From assembly GCA_017539265.1 (NCBI GenBank), contig JAFYHG010000010.1, positions 1 through 64,000 of the forward strand: 64,000 nucleotides of DNA, read 5' to 3'. Numbering within the stretch: position 1 is the first letter of the stretch; every line of letters starts with the position of its first letter. A program made the position numbers and the translations under genes. Source of the stretch: Alphaproteobacteria bacterium. GTDB taxonomy: Bacteria; Pseudomonadota; Alphaproteobacteria; CAAHEQ01; UBA3637. Under the pieces are notes generated by a model that was not told where the DNA came from, ran no database searches, and saw only the letters and a list, made by a program, of their open reading frames with translations. Below are positions 45,771 to 55,747 of the stretch, piece by piece.

Positions 45771-45964
45771 TATAAAAAAACAGGCAGGGCTTTTTAATGA
45801 TTATTATAATTCTTTCAAAATGTTATATTTTATTTTTTAATTAGATTTTTTCTGCTTTTTTAGAGTTTTTTAAGGAAATTTTTATTTTTCAAGAGGAATT
45901 GTTTATCCCTATGGCACTTGAAAACGCCGAAATGGCGCTTATACAGTATAAGATATTGTATTTA

Positions 45965-46717
45965 TTATTTATTTAATTCTGATTTTATCTTGAATGTCGT
46001 AATATCAAATCCCCCAACAGATTTGATGACAAAATCATATAGTTTTTGTATCTTTTCAATATTTGGAGCCTGGATTACCGATAGGAAAAGCTCTGTAAAT
46101 GTTTTATCGGGTAGTTTTTGAATGTGGTATCTTTCTGCAAAATCGGGATCTGTTAGGATTCTTTCTAGTTTTGCCAGTGATATTTTGGGTATTCCTTTTA
46201 TTTTAAAGTAAAGTCCTAATAAAGTTTTAGCCAGTTCATAATAGGGAATTTGAAAAGGCTTTTTGTCTGACGATAAACTATTGAGTTCGTCCATCAGGTT
46301 CCAAGCACCGTATAAATCGAGGGAAAGTTCTTCCCTTCCCCATTTTCGGGGTGTTTTCTTTAAGGATTTGTTGGCTTCATCCTGCAATTGTTTTACATAT
46401 CCCTGTTTATCAAATAGAATTCGGCCATAGGCAAACATATTCGCAGAAGCATTGCCACCGTCCAGATAATCGTCATGAAATTCCTGCTGTATCTTTTTAA
46501 TGGGATTTAGGAAGTATTCAATTAAGAAACCATCTTGGGAAATGACGCCCCTCTCCCGCCAATTTTGTGTGTCAGAAAGCAGAATGTGGACATCTATGTC
46601 AGAAAATTGATTTTGATTACCGGTTACATAACTGCCGCATAAAAGAGCACCTTCAACATAGGGTTGATTTTTATAAGAATTTAAAAATTGATTCAAGGCT
46701 TTTTCCCAATTTCTCAT
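45965..46717 (-). CDS. Nucleotidyltransferase-domain protein, 250 aa
   Basis: LCGSYVTGNQNQFSDIDVHILL near residues 26-47 is the GS..G..SDIDL motif of the pol-beta/MNT superfamily, with the two metal-binding Asp. The rest is helical and may be a substrate domain of the kind seen in aminoglycoside adenylyltransferases or in HEPN-type proteins. Could also be a stand-alone antitoxin-like MNT, but at 250 aa it is long for that. It starts 1 base after the TPR-methyltransferase stop and so ends the cell-shape operon. Confidence 0.75.
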   Translation of the reverse strand: MRNWEKALNQFLNSYKNQPYVEGALLCGSYVTGNQNQFSDIDVHILLSDTQNWRERGVISQDGFLIEYFLNPIKKIQQEFHDDYLDGGNASANMFAYGRILFDKQGYVKQLQDEANKSLKKTPRKWGREELSLDLYGAWNLMDELNSLSSDKKPFQIPYYELAKTLLGLYFKIKGIPKISLAKLERILTDPDFAERYHIQKLPDKTFTELFLSVIQAPNIEKIQKLYDFVIKSVGGFDITTFKIKSELNK

Positions 46718-46718
46718 T

Positions 46719-48485
46719 TTATTTTCCTTTATCTGCTTTATGGGATATTAATCCGGCCAGTATGACAACGCCGTGAGCGTAACCGAAGCCCTCTTTACGC
46801 AGATTGACTTCTTGTTTTTGGATTACGTGCAAATTTGCCTGTTGAAGTTGATTTTCCAAGTATGAAATCCCGTAGAGGTATCGACCGTGCGGAGCTAAAA
46901 CGATATCGCTTTTATCCGTTGTTTCAACAGAAAAAGCCACAAGCCCTTCCCTGGTGAGGTGTTCGGATATGAGAGAAAATATATCCTTTACATCTGAAAA
47001 ATACCCCAATACGTCCACCAGAGTAATCAGGTCAAATTTTGTGTGGATTTTTTGAAGATAAGCGGTAGATTCCTGACAGACAAGTTTATTATAGGTTTTT
47101 GTTTCCTTGGCTATATCCAACATATTTTTGGATAAATCAACCCCTGTTAAGTTTCCAATGTGGGATTTATAGGCTTTGCCCCATGCCCCCGTCCCACAGC
47201 CGATGTCTAAGGCCTTAGCATATTTACGGTCGGGTAAAATCTTTTGAATTTCAATAAGGGAGAGGTTATTAAGTTCCTTCATCTTATCATCATAAGTTTT
47301 TGAAAATTCATCAAAAAGTTTTGTTGTAAAAGCCTCCATATCGGGATCTTTTTGACCGGATAAGGCCAACAGCGTATGCTTGGCCAGAACATCATCGGGG
47401 GCATTTTTAACCCAACCGGTTGCAAAATCTTGGGCCAGTTTGGGATTGTTTTCCGTAAGAGCCGCTAAACTATCCGCAATACGCCAGCGGATATCGGGAA
47501 AATCACCGCCTTGAAATAAGAGTTTAAAGTATATCCCAAGGGCTTCAGCATATTCGTGCGTTTTATCCAAAATGACGGCTAAATTGTAAAGGGCGGCGGT
47601 ATTTTGGGGCTCGCGGGTTAAAACTTCACGATATTGTTCCAATGATTCGGCAAGGCGTTCCTGATGAAACAATAAGTCGGCCAGATTATGGCGGGCGGGA
47701 ATATTATCGGCATCTTGGGCCAAGGCACGTTTATAATAATTTTCGGCGGCAGCAAATTCGCCCCGCTTTTTAAAAATGTTGGCTTGATTTGTCCAGATAT
47801 CGGGGTTGTGAGGATTTTTAAGGGCTGCTTCCTGATAAAGTTCTAAGGCTTGCGTGTAATCGGATAGATTTTCATAAATGAGCGCTTTTTGAATGAGATA
47901 AGGGGTTTGCTTTAATCCCGTTTTATCAATGGCGCCCAAAGCGGCGGAAAAGTCCCCTGCCCCACAATAAAGGCGCGCCAAATAATACCATGCGTCCGGC
48001 AGGTTGGTATCCATTGCAAGTTTCATCAAGGCTTTTTTGTTTTGAGATAAAAGCGCAAGACCTAAACGGGCCTGAGGCAGTTCGGGCGATTTTAAAAGGG
48101 CTTTTTTAAAGAAACGGCGAGATATGTCGGGCTCTTTCTTTTCCAGATAAATAAAGCCTTGTTCGGAAAGAGCCAGAGGATTATCAGGGTATTTTTCATA
48201 ATATCGAAGGGCTTCATCCAAATGGCCTTGACGATATAAAATGGAAGCCAGCGTTAATGTATAATTGGGAACATCGGGATGCGATTTTACGGCCTTAAAC
48301 AGTAGGTCTGCCGCCGGATCCAATGCCCCCGATTGATAGGCGATAAGCCCTAATAGGAACAAAGCGTCCCCGTTTGAGGCATCGGCCATTAAAACTTCAC
48401 GGCAGAGGGCTTCGGCCTGATCAAATTGCGCTTGATTATAGGCATTAAAAGCAGAGTCCAATATAATATCAAAATTATTCGCCAT
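46719..48485 (-). CDS. TPR-repeat methyltransferase, 588 aa
   Basis: About ten TPR units fill residues 1-370 (for example NPDIWTNQANIFKKRGEFAA and PQNTAALYNLAVILDKTHEY). The C-terminal 210 residues are a class I SAM-dependent methyltransferase: ALDIGCGTGAWGKAY (SAM-binding loop), LTGVDLSKNMLDIAKE, FDLITLVDVLGYFSD and SVETTDKSD. Substrate unknown; the TPR part likely brings a protein partner. It overlaps rodA by 11 bases, so it is made with the elongasome genes. Confidence 0.85.
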   Translation of the reverse strand: MANNFDIILDSAFNAYNQAQFDQAEALCREVLMADASNGDALFLLGLIAYQSGALDPAADLLFKAVKSHPDVPNYTLTLASILYRQGHLDEALRYYEKYPDNPLALSEQGFIYLEKKEPDISRRFFKKALLKSPELPQARLGLALLSQNKKALMKLAMDTNLPDAWYYLARLYCGAGDFSAALGAIDKTGLKQTPYLIQKALIYENLSDYTQALELYQEAALKNPHNPDIWTNQANIFKKRGEFAAAENYYKRALAQDADNIPARHNLADLLFHQERLAESLEQYREVLTREPQNTAALYNLAVILDKTHEYAEALGIYFKLLFQGGDFPDIRWRIADSLAALTENNPKLAQDFATGWVKNAPDDVLAKHTLLALSGQKDPDMEAFTTKLFDEFSKTYDDKMKELNNLSLIEIQKILPDRKYAKALDIGCGTGAWGKAYKSHIGNLTGVDLSKNMLDIAKETKTYNKLVCQESTAYLQKIHTKFDLITLVDVLGYFSDVKDIFSLISEHLTREGLVAFSVETTDKSDIVLAPHGRYLYGISYLENQLQQANLHVIQKQEVNLRKEGFGYAHGVVILAGLISHKADKGK

Positions 48486-49638
48486 CCGCGCCGCCCCTGC
48501 GTCCGATTGTCATTTCCCGATTGATGTGTACATTTTCTATCATACCGAAACCGATGAAAAGAGTCAACATTGCCGTGCCGCCATAGGACATCAGCGGTAA
48601 AGGAACGCCTACCACCGGAATAAGCCCCATAACCATACCCATGTTGATAAAGACATAGAGGGAAAAATTAACGGTTAGGCCTAAGGCCAAAATTTTACCG
48701 AAATAGTTTTTGGATCGGTGAGCAATAACGAACCCGTAGACAATAATAATGGTATATAATATCAATAATACCAGGGCGCCGGCAAATCCAAATTCTTCAC
48801 ATAAAGCAGTCAGAATAAAGTCGGTTTGATTTTCGGGAATAAAATTAAGGCGACTTTGGGTGCCGGATAAAAATCCTTTACCGAATAAACCGCCGGAACC
48901 CAGTGTAATCTTGGATTGCGTGATGTGGTAGCCAGCACCGGTCGGATCGTTTTCGGGATTTAAAAATGTTAAAACACGTCTTTTTTGATAGGCGTGTAAA
49001 AATGACCAAATAATCGGAAACGAAAGAAGGACAGCCGAAATTAAAACGCCAAATTTCCAAAGTTGAACACCCGCGAGGTAAAAAATGGCACCGGTTGCGA
49101 AGACAAGCATCATAGCGGTACCAAGGTCCGGTTGATCCAAGATGAAGGCAACGGGAATCAGCATCATAAGTGATGGTGGAATAATATATTTAATGGAACG
49201 AATTTCCTCTAAACTTGCACCATGAAAATAACGTGCCAAGGCCAAAATCAAAGCAATTTTCATCAATTCCGAGGGTTGCAAAACAAAAAAGCCCAGATTA
49301 AGCCAGCGTTGGGCCCCCATACCGATATGGCCGATTGCTGACACCAAAACGAGTAAAATAAGTGCAAAAGCATAAAACCAGTAAGCATACTTTATCAAAA
49401 GGCGAAGGTTTATAAAAGAAATAAAAAATAAGGCACCAAGGCTCATAAAAAAGCGAAGTGTTTGTTTAAATGCCCATGGGGAAAAATTGCCGCCGGCAAC
49501 CGAATATAAAATAGTAATTCCCATCCCGACAACCAGACAAATAAAAAATAAATACAGATAGTTAAAACGATATATTTTATCCGCAAAAGATAAATTATAG
49601 TCTTTTAAGTAACCGGTATGATTTTTAAAAAAACTCAT
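48475..49638 (-). CDS. rodA: Rod-shape SEDS glycosyltransferase RodA
   Basis: Polymerises lipid II glycan strands during cell elongation, paired with PBP2. 387 aa, ten membrane helices. SEDS marks: AQRWLNLGFFVLQPSELMKIA, QPDLGTAMMLV, and the catalytic-region loop LGSGGLFGKGFLSGTQSRLNFIPENQTDFILT, then VGVPLPLMSYGGTAML. Overlaps mrdA by 4 bases. Confidence 0.96.
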   Translation of the reverse strand: MSFFKNHTGYLKDYNLSFADKIYRFNYLYLFFICLVVGMGITILYSVAGGNFSPWAFKQTLRFFMSLGALFFISFINLRLLIKYAYWFYAFALILLVLVSAIGHIGMGAQRWLNLGFFVLQPSELMKIALILALARYFHGASLEEIRSIKYIIPPSLMMLIPVAFILDQPDLGTAMMLVFATGAIFYLAGVQLWKFGVLISAVLLSFPIIWSFLHAYQKRRVLTFLNPENDPTGAGYHITQSKITLGSGGLFGKGFLSGTQSRLNFIPENQTDFILTALCEEFGFAGALVLLILYTIIIVYGFVIAHRSKNYFGKILALGLTVNFSLYVFINMGMVMGLIPVVGVPLPLMSYGGTAMLTLFIGFGMIENVHINREMTIGRRGGADGE

Positions 49639-51452
49639 GGTTTGGGTTCCTCTAACTCTAGGACTTTTTGAAGCAAATCACGCATAAGCGGGGCAGCCGT
49701 TTTGGATCCGCCACCACCGTGTTCAACAAAAACAACGGCAGCATATCTTGGTTTATCGGTTGGTGTGAAAGCTGCAAAAATAGCGTGGTCGCGATATTTT
49801 TCTGGTAAATCTTCTTGGGCAATAACACCTTTTTCCCGTTCTTGGAGGGAAATACGGCGGACCTGGGTTGTAGCGGTCTTGCCGGCCATACGATTGCCGT
49901 TATAATTGAAACGGGAAGTAAAGGCTGTACCGCCTTGTTTATTCACAACGTCATACATACCGTCCCGCAAGAGTTTCAAATATGCCGGATGAAACGGAAG
50001 CGGTTCAGGTGTTTTGCCGGCTTTATCCTTAAACAAAGTCGGATGAACGTTTTTACCGCTGGCGATACGGGCAACGGCGGTCGCAATTTGAATGGGGGTT
50101 GCCATTAAATAGCCTTGACCGATGCTGAGGTTCAAGTTATCCCCCATACGCCAACCCTCTTTATGCTTTGCTTTCTTCCATTCGGGGGTTGGGAGTAATC
50201 CTTCCTGTTCGCCGGAAATACCGATACCGACGGGGGCTCCGAATCCCAATTTTCGAGCCGTTTCAATAATCTTTTCGGGTTTTATTTTTTGAGCGACTTC
50301 GTAAAAATACACATCACAGGAATGCATAATGGCTTCCTCAAAAGTAAGGGGGCCATGACCGTAGTGCTTCCAACAATGAAAGAGTTGATTACCGAGCTTT
50401 GTTTTGCCGGTACAGTTAATCTTTTTATTGGGTTGTATCACGCCGCTTTCGAGACCGGCAAGGCCGACAACCAGTTTGAAAATTGAGCCCGGGGAATAAA
50501 GGCCGGTTAAGGCTTTGTTTTGAAGCGGACGATGGGGGTCATTTAAAAGTGTGTTCCAGTTTTTATGAGAAATCGGTAAGGTGAACAAATTGTTATCATA
50601 GGTTGGTGTGGACACAAAAGTTAAAATTTCACCGGTATTTACGTTGATAACAATGGCGGAAGCTGCGTATTGCCCCAAAAGCCGTGTGGCGAAATTTTGA
50701 AGACGGCTGTCGATTGTGAGGGTTAAATCTTGGCCGGCAACAGCAGGAGTTTCACTTAAAACACGAACCGTTCGGCCGAAAGCATTGACTTCGGATTGGC
50801 GTTTACCGGGGGTGCCTTTTAAGGTATCTTCCATGGACTTTTCAATCCCGATGCGACCGATTCGATAACCGGGGAGATCCAGAAGAGGGTTGCTTTTATC
50901 ACCGGCGACATCTTTATCCGTTAAAAGAGAAACATAGCCGAGAACGGATGTATTCCCCTTCCCTGCCGGATAAAGCCGAATCATTCCTTCTTCAATCTGG
51001 ATACCGGGTAAATCCGGCATATTGAGTTGCAGGGTAATCATTTCGTCAGGGGTTAAATTATCTTTCAAGCGAACGGGAATAAAAGCACGTTTAAATTTGA
51101 GTTCGGTTTCGATACGGCTTACTTCATCTTCGTCCAAAGGAATAAGGCGCAAGAAATTGGAAAGAGTCTTTTTGTAATCATCGGCTTGTTCCCGAATAAA
51201 AATGGCCTGAAAAGTTTTGGCATTTTCGACCAAGATGATACCGTTCCTATCGTAAATATAGCCGCGAGACGGCATAGTCAACCGTGTGGAAAGACGATTT
51301 TTTTCGGCTAAGAGAAGGTACTTTTCGCCCTGTAAAATTTGAAGGTAAAATAGGCGTCCGACCAAGATAAGGATTAAAACGAAAAAGAAAAATCCCAGAC
51401 CAATCATTCGATGAAGGAGAACTTGGCCTTTTTCATGTCCCCAATTCATCAT
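49635..51452 (-). CDS. mrdA: Penicillin-binding protein 2 (elongation transpeptidase)
   Basis: Cross-links peptidoglycan in the Rod system. 605 aa. N-terminal membrane anchor at about 15-37; pedestal domain with MPSRGYIYDRNG; transpeptidase domain with YSPGSIFKLVVGLAG (catalytic Ser and Lys), the SCD triad in MHSCDVYFYEVA, and a third motif reading AGKTATTQVRRIS. The usual third motif is KTG or KSG; here the Gly is Ala, which is unusual. Coupled to mreD (ATGA overlap) and rodA. Confidence 0.95.
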   Translation of the reverse strand: MMNWGHEKGQVLLHRMIGLGFFFFVLILILVGRLFYLQILQGEKYLLLAEKNRLSTRLTMPSRGYIYDRNGIILVENAKTFQAIFIREQADDYKKTLSNFLRLIPLDEDEVSRIETELKFKRAFIPVRLKDNLTPDEMITLQLNMPDLPGIQIEEGMIRLYPAGKGNTSVLGYVSLLTDKDVAGDKSNPLLDLPGYRIGRIGIEKSMEDTLKGTPGKRQSEVNAFGRTVRVLSETPAVAGQDLTLTIDSRLQNFATRLLGQYAASAIVINVNTGEILTFVSTPTYDNNLFTLPISHKNWNTLLNDPHRPLQNKALTGLYSPGSIFKLVVGLAGLESGVIQPNKKINCTGKTKLGNQLFHCWKHYGHGPLTFEEAIMHSCDVYFYEVAQKIKPEKIIETARKLGFGAPVGIGISGEQEGLLPTPEWKKAKHKEGWRMGDNLNLSIGQGYLMATPIQIATAVARIASGKNVHPTLFKDKAGKTPEPLPFHPAYLKLLRDGMYDVVNKQGGTAFTSRFNYNGNRMAGKTATTQVRRISLQEREKGVIAQEDLPEKYRDHAIFAAFTPTDKPRYAAVVFVEHGGGGSKTAAPLMRDLLQKVLELEEPKP

Positions 51453-51943
51453 TCGGTATCTCCTATCCAGTCATTAAGACGGGCAAAAAAGTGAATACCG
51501 ACGGGGTAAATCAAAATTAATACGGTTAATTGTTGAAAGAAGAATTTGGTGTGAACGGTTGTTCCTTCGGATAAGGTGAATAAAAAAAGTTGAATAAGAA
51601 GCAAGAGTGTTGAACAAAAGCCAAAAAATATCCAAAGAGTTTTAAAAGAAAGATCTTTTAAAAATAAACGGTTAAAACGTGCAATAAAGAACAACAACAC
51701 AAAAGTAAAAGGAAGAATTCCAAGGGGTGTTTGGTTTATCAAATCCGCAAAAAGACCTAAGCCGAAAACCGCACAGACGTTTAAGATTGTCGGGCGAAAA
51801 ATAGCAAAATAAAAAATGGGGATAAAAATGAGTGTATCAAAAATAAATCGGGCGTTTGGAATTTGAGATAACAGAATTATTATAAAACAAATGAAAAACG
51901 GAACCGTTTTACGAAGAAAGGAAAGAACCGGGGAAGATTTCAT
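51449..51943 (-). CDS. mreD: Rod-shape protein MreD
   Basis: 164 aa, five or six membrane helices, basic N-terminus (VLSFLRKTVPFF). LGLFADLINQTPLGILPFTFVL is the conserved D-x-x-x-x-x-PLG motif of MreD. Links MreC to the rest of the elongation complex. Overlaps mreC and mrdA by 4 bases each. Confidence 0.92.
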   Translation of the reverse strand: MKSSPVLSFLRKTVPFFICFIIILLSQIPNARFIFDTLIFIPIFYFAIFRPTILNVCAVFGLGLFADLINQTPLGILPFTFVLLFFIARFNRLFLKDLSFKTLWIFFGFCSTLLLLIQLFLFTLSEGTTVHTKFFFQQLTVLILIYPVGIHFFARLNDWIGDTE

Positions 51944-52797
51944 GGGTTTTCCCCCGTCGTATCGGAAAGCAAAACACCATTTAAGCCAAAGTTTACCAAG
52001 CGAACAATGGTGGGTGTGAAATTTTCTTCAAATAAGCGCACGGAAATTTCACCATCACTTACATTTTCAATAACACCTATTCCAAGGCCGGACGGATAAA
52101 CCCCGACTTGACCGGAAGAAAAGACAATATCCCCTTTTTGAACGGTTTGGTTTTCGGGGATGGATATAATTTTTGGGGTATTACTGCCATCGCCGGTTAA
52201 AATGCCGTTAATCCCGCTATTGCCGACTAAAACGGGAACGCGGGAGGCATAATCGGTTAAAAGCATGAGGCGAGAGGCATGGCGACCGACTTCTACCACA
52301 CGACCGACAATACCGGAAGCCGTCATGGCGATATCTCCTTTGGAGACGCCTTCTTCACGACCGGCGGAAACGATTAAAGAACGGGAAAAACGACTGCCGT
52401 TATCCGTTAAGGTTTTAGCCGTTACATAGGTCGATTTCGGTGGCGGTGTATAGTTTAAGAGTTTTTTAAATTCAGCCTGTTCAAAATTGAGTTGAAGAGC
52501 AATGTTTTTCCAGTTTTTTAAGTCTTCAATTTCGGCTTTTAAGCGCTTGTTCTCCTTATAAGTATTGATGAAATCAGCACTGCCCCAAAAAAGGTCTTTC
52601 CCCCAACGAATGGGGGCAGAAATAACACGGCCGATAGGGGTAACCGTTTCAATTAAAGCCATTTTAAATTGATTTAAATACGGGTTTTGAAAATGTCCGA
52701 AACCTATTAGTAAAAAGCAAATCAGTAAAAAAGCCAACGGCAGGAAAATCGATACCTGAGTCCTCCACTTTTTGATGCGAAACAGGCGATTTCCCAT
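51940..52797 (-). CDS. mreC: Rod-shape protein MreC
   Basis: 285 aa. A basic N-terminus, one membrane helix at about 14-33, a coiled coil at about 70-105 (NTYKENKRLKAEIEDLKNW), then two beta-barrel domains with VSKGDIAMTASGIVGRVVEVG, GSNTPKIISIPENQTVQKGDIVFSSG and PSGLGIGVIENVSD. Periplasmic scaffold that activates PBP2/RodA. Confidence 0.95.
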   Translation of the reverse strand: MGNRLFRIKKWRTQVSIFLPLAFLLICFLLIGFGHFQNPYLNQFKMALIETVTPIGRVISAPIRWGKDLFWGSADFINTYKENKRLKAEIEDLKNWKNIALQLNFEQAEFKKLLNYTPPPKSTYVTAKTLTDNGSRFSRSLIVSAGREEGVSKGDIAMTASGIVGRVVEVGRHASRLMLLTDYASRVPVLVGNSGINGILTGDGSNTPKIISIPENQTVQKGDIVFSSGQVGVYPSGLGIGVIENVSDGEISVRLFEENFTPTIVRLVNFGLNGVLLSDTTGENP

Positions 52798-52803
52798 GCA
52801 AAA

Positions 52804-53865
<1,062 letters not shown>

Positions 53866-53971
53866 TCAAGTCCTTTCAAAAAATAAACTTATCTATTCTT
53901 ACAACACTTCTTGAGAGAATACAACCTTTTTTTTGCACTTTTATAAAAAAATATAACCGACTTTGGGCGAA

Positions 53972-54000
53972 TTGCGGACAGAGAGTTTTAAAATTATATA
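53972..54000 (+). promoter_or_regulatory. Promoter for the ferritin-like gene
   Basis: TTGCGG (53972-53977), 17 bases, TATATA (53995-54000), then AGAAAGGAG before the ATG. Divergent from mreB. Confidence 0.5.
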
Positions 54001-54025
54001 TCTCCTGCAGAAAGGAGAATGAATT

Positions 54026-54328
54026 ATGGCAGAATTTTTAGAAATCAGCAGTGTCTATAAAACAGGTAAAAAATTGGGACCGGTCGAAATGCTACGCGCA
54101 ATAAAACTGGCGATTGCTTCGGAATTTGAGGCAATTCAAATCTATCAGCAAATTATGGAAAGTACGGATGATAAGCGTATTATTAATGTACTCAAAGAAA
54201 TCACAAATGATGAAAAACATCATGCGGGAGGGCTTTATAAATTGTTGGAATTGCTGTCCCCGTCGGACCTGAAAGAATACGAGCACGGATATGACGAAAC
54301 GTTGGAAAATTTTACAGATGATGAATAA
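54026..54328 (+). CDS. Small ferritin-like/rubrerythrin-type protein, 100 aa
   Basis: AGAAAGGAG lies upstream. Two long helices: the first contains ASEFEAIQIYQQIMES, the second ITNDEKHHAGGLYKLLELL, which gives E-x6-Y and D-E-x2-H patterns like the iron ligands of ferritin-like proteins. At 100 aa it has only half of a four-helix bundle, so it would have to dimerise, as encapsulated ferritins do. No encapsulin gene is in the window. Iron binding is inferred. Its 3' end overlaps the HAD gene by 17 bases, tail to tail. Confidence 0.7.
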   Translation: MAEFLEISSVYKTGKKLGPVEMLRAIKLAIASEFEAIQIYQQIMESTDDKRIINVLKEITNDEKHHAGGLYKLLELLSPSDLKEYEHGYDETLENFTDDE

Positions 54329-55196
54329 GGACAATACCGTCCAATGAACCGCCGGCTTGAGTTAAGATAGGTGTGCCGTGGTCGACCTCATATTGTGCGA
54401 TGCCGGTATCTAAACACCAAATGGGGGTAATACCGGCATCAAGGCCGCCCCGAATATCTGTGCGATAGGTATCGCCAATCATGGCTATTTTAGCGGAAGG
54501 TTTTATCCCTAATTTTTGAAAAGCATATTGGTAAATGTTGGGATAAGGTTTCCCAAATTCAAAAATTTCCCCGCCCATATCCCGAAAAAGTTTGGCAAGG
54601 GTGCCTTGGCGAATCATCCAATGTCCGCCTTCGGCCGCGATTAAGTCGGGGTTAGTGCTGACGACCGGAAGATGTGACGAAAAGACTTGTTCCAGTTTTG
54701 GCAAAAATGGTTTTATGGAAATGGAATTATAGTATTTTTTTGCCAGAAAAAAAGAGTCCTGTAATTCGGGGTATTGCTTTATTTCATCAGAGGAAAGTTG
54801 GGGGATTCCGAAATAAACCAAATCGGCATCTGTAATCCTGTTAACCATTTGAAAAGATGTACCTTTTGTAATATCAAATTCCAGAACGCCGGTCATATAA
54901 ATTTTATGCCCGGGGAAAGGAAGGTTATCCCGACAGAGTGCATCATAAAACACGTCGCCGGATGTGATGACGGTTGTATAATGGACACCCTTTTTAAGGC
55001 CACGCGGCTCATAAGAATAATTAATGGCGGAAGTGTTTGATAAAATACAGACTTTTTTTCCTTGTTTCATCAAGGTTTCAAGTGTTTCGGCGCTACCTTT
55101 AATAAGGCCTTTGCCGTCCCAAAATACCCCATAGGCATCGACCAGAAAGGTATCAAATTGATCTGCTATTTCAAGTAAATTATCATAAATTTTCAT
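54312..55196 (-). CDS. HAD-superfamily class IIA hydrolase (TIGR01459-like)
   Basis: 294 aa. FLVDAYGVFWDGKG is motif I, with Asp nucleophile and the unusual D-A-Y-G in place of D-x-D-G; VCILSNTSA is motif II; FGKPYPNIYQYA carries the motif III Lys; IGDTYRTDIRGGLDAG is motif IV. Cap insertion lies between motifs II and III. Probably a sugar- or nucleotide-phosphate phosphatase. The lack of a second Asp in DxD may lower activity. Chained to the two upstream genes by 4-base overlaps. Confidence 0.85.
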   Translation of the reverse strand: MKIYDNLLEIADQFDTFLVDAYGVFWDGKGLIKGSAETLETLMKQGKKVCILSNTSAINYSYEPRGLKKGVHYTTVITSGDVFYDALCRDNLPFPGHKIYMTGVLEFDITKGTSFQMVNRITDADLVYFGIPQLSSDEIKQYPELQDSFFLAKKYYNSISIKPFLPKLEQVFSSHLPVVSTNPDLIAAEGGHWMIRQGTLAKLFRDMGGEIFEFGKPYPNIYQYAFQKLGIKPSAKIAMIGDTYRTDIRGGLDAGITPIWCLDTGIAQYEVDHGTPILTQAGGSLDGIVLIHHL

Positions 55197-55747
55197 GGAA
55201 GAATCCTAGGGCTAAACGGTTTATTTTGGACGAAAGGTATTGATTTAATAAATTCAATATTTTCTTTATTTTTTAATGAACTAATGCATATTATAAAAGT
55301 ATTAATTGAATAAAAGTAATGATGAATTTGAGATCCCCCTCCCCCCAATTTATAATCCGATTCATATTGGGTAAAATGTTTATAAAAATCGGTTTGGTCG
55401 GTTAAAGGGAAATGAAGGCGATCGGATATTTCTTTAAACGGGCGTTGGCGGGAGGAATCTTCAATATCTATACCGACAGGAGTATCGGAGACTATTAACA
55501 CCACATAGGGACCGGAATGAGCAAGAGAAATATATCCCTTTGAAACAAGGGGTTTGCCAGTTTCGGAAAGTGTTGGACTTTCCCCACAGTTTTCATAGAT
55601 CAGTGCCCTACCCGTCAAAAATTGCAGGCGGCGTTTAGGGTTTGATATTTGGGTGTATCTTGCCTTTTCGGACGGGGATAATAAGAGTTCATAGCGATGA
55701 ATCAAATCGTCGCCTATATCCGATAAATCCGTTAAGAAGACCTTCAT
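55193..55747 (-). CDS. 4'-phosphopantetheinyl transferase family protein
   Basis: 184 aa, small for the Sfp type. ISLAHSGPYVVLIVSDTPVGIDIED carries the conserved His-Ser and the VGIDIE magnesium site. The usual WTxKEAxxK motif appears as HFTQYESDYKLGGG, keeping the Glu and Lys. RRLQFLTGRALIYENCG matches the N-terminal half. Expected to add phosphopantetheine to a carrier protein. The last 50 residues are unusual and Asn/Ile-rich. Overlaps the aminopeptidase and HAD genes by 4 bases each. Confidence 0.8.
   Translation of the reverse strand: MKVFLTDLSDIGDDLIHRYELLLSPSEKARYTQISNPKRRLQFLTGRALIYENCGESPTLSETGKPLVSKGYISLAHSGPYVVLIVSDTPVGIDIEDSSRQRPFKEISDRLHFPLTDQTDFYKHFTQYESDYKLGGGGSQIHHYFYSINTFIICISSLKNKENIEFIKSIPFVQNKPFSPRILP

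Larger units (their letters stand above)
45555..45964. other. AT-rich gene-free region (with neighbouring promoter about 490 bp)
   Basis: The only stretch over 300 bases without a gene in this window. From left to right it holds two AAAATCGAT copies about 60 bases apart (near 45561 and 45621), three DnaA-box-like 9-mers (45647-45687), an alternating A/T stretch, a dif-like site (45743-45770), and then T-rich sequence to 45900. No open frame with a credible start or ribosome binding site. It may be a replication landmark; see the separate entries. Confidence 0.7.

Noticed and set aside
46567-46776. Small plus-strand frame at the start of the nucleotidyltransferase gene
   Set aside because: It is antisense to two solid coding regions and has no start signals.
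55193-55747. Phosphopantetheinyl transferase as a truncated pseudogene
   Set aside because: It is short and has an odd tail, but the His-Ser, VGIDIE and Glu...Lys residues are present and it is coupled at both ends by 4-base overlaps, so I treat it as intact.
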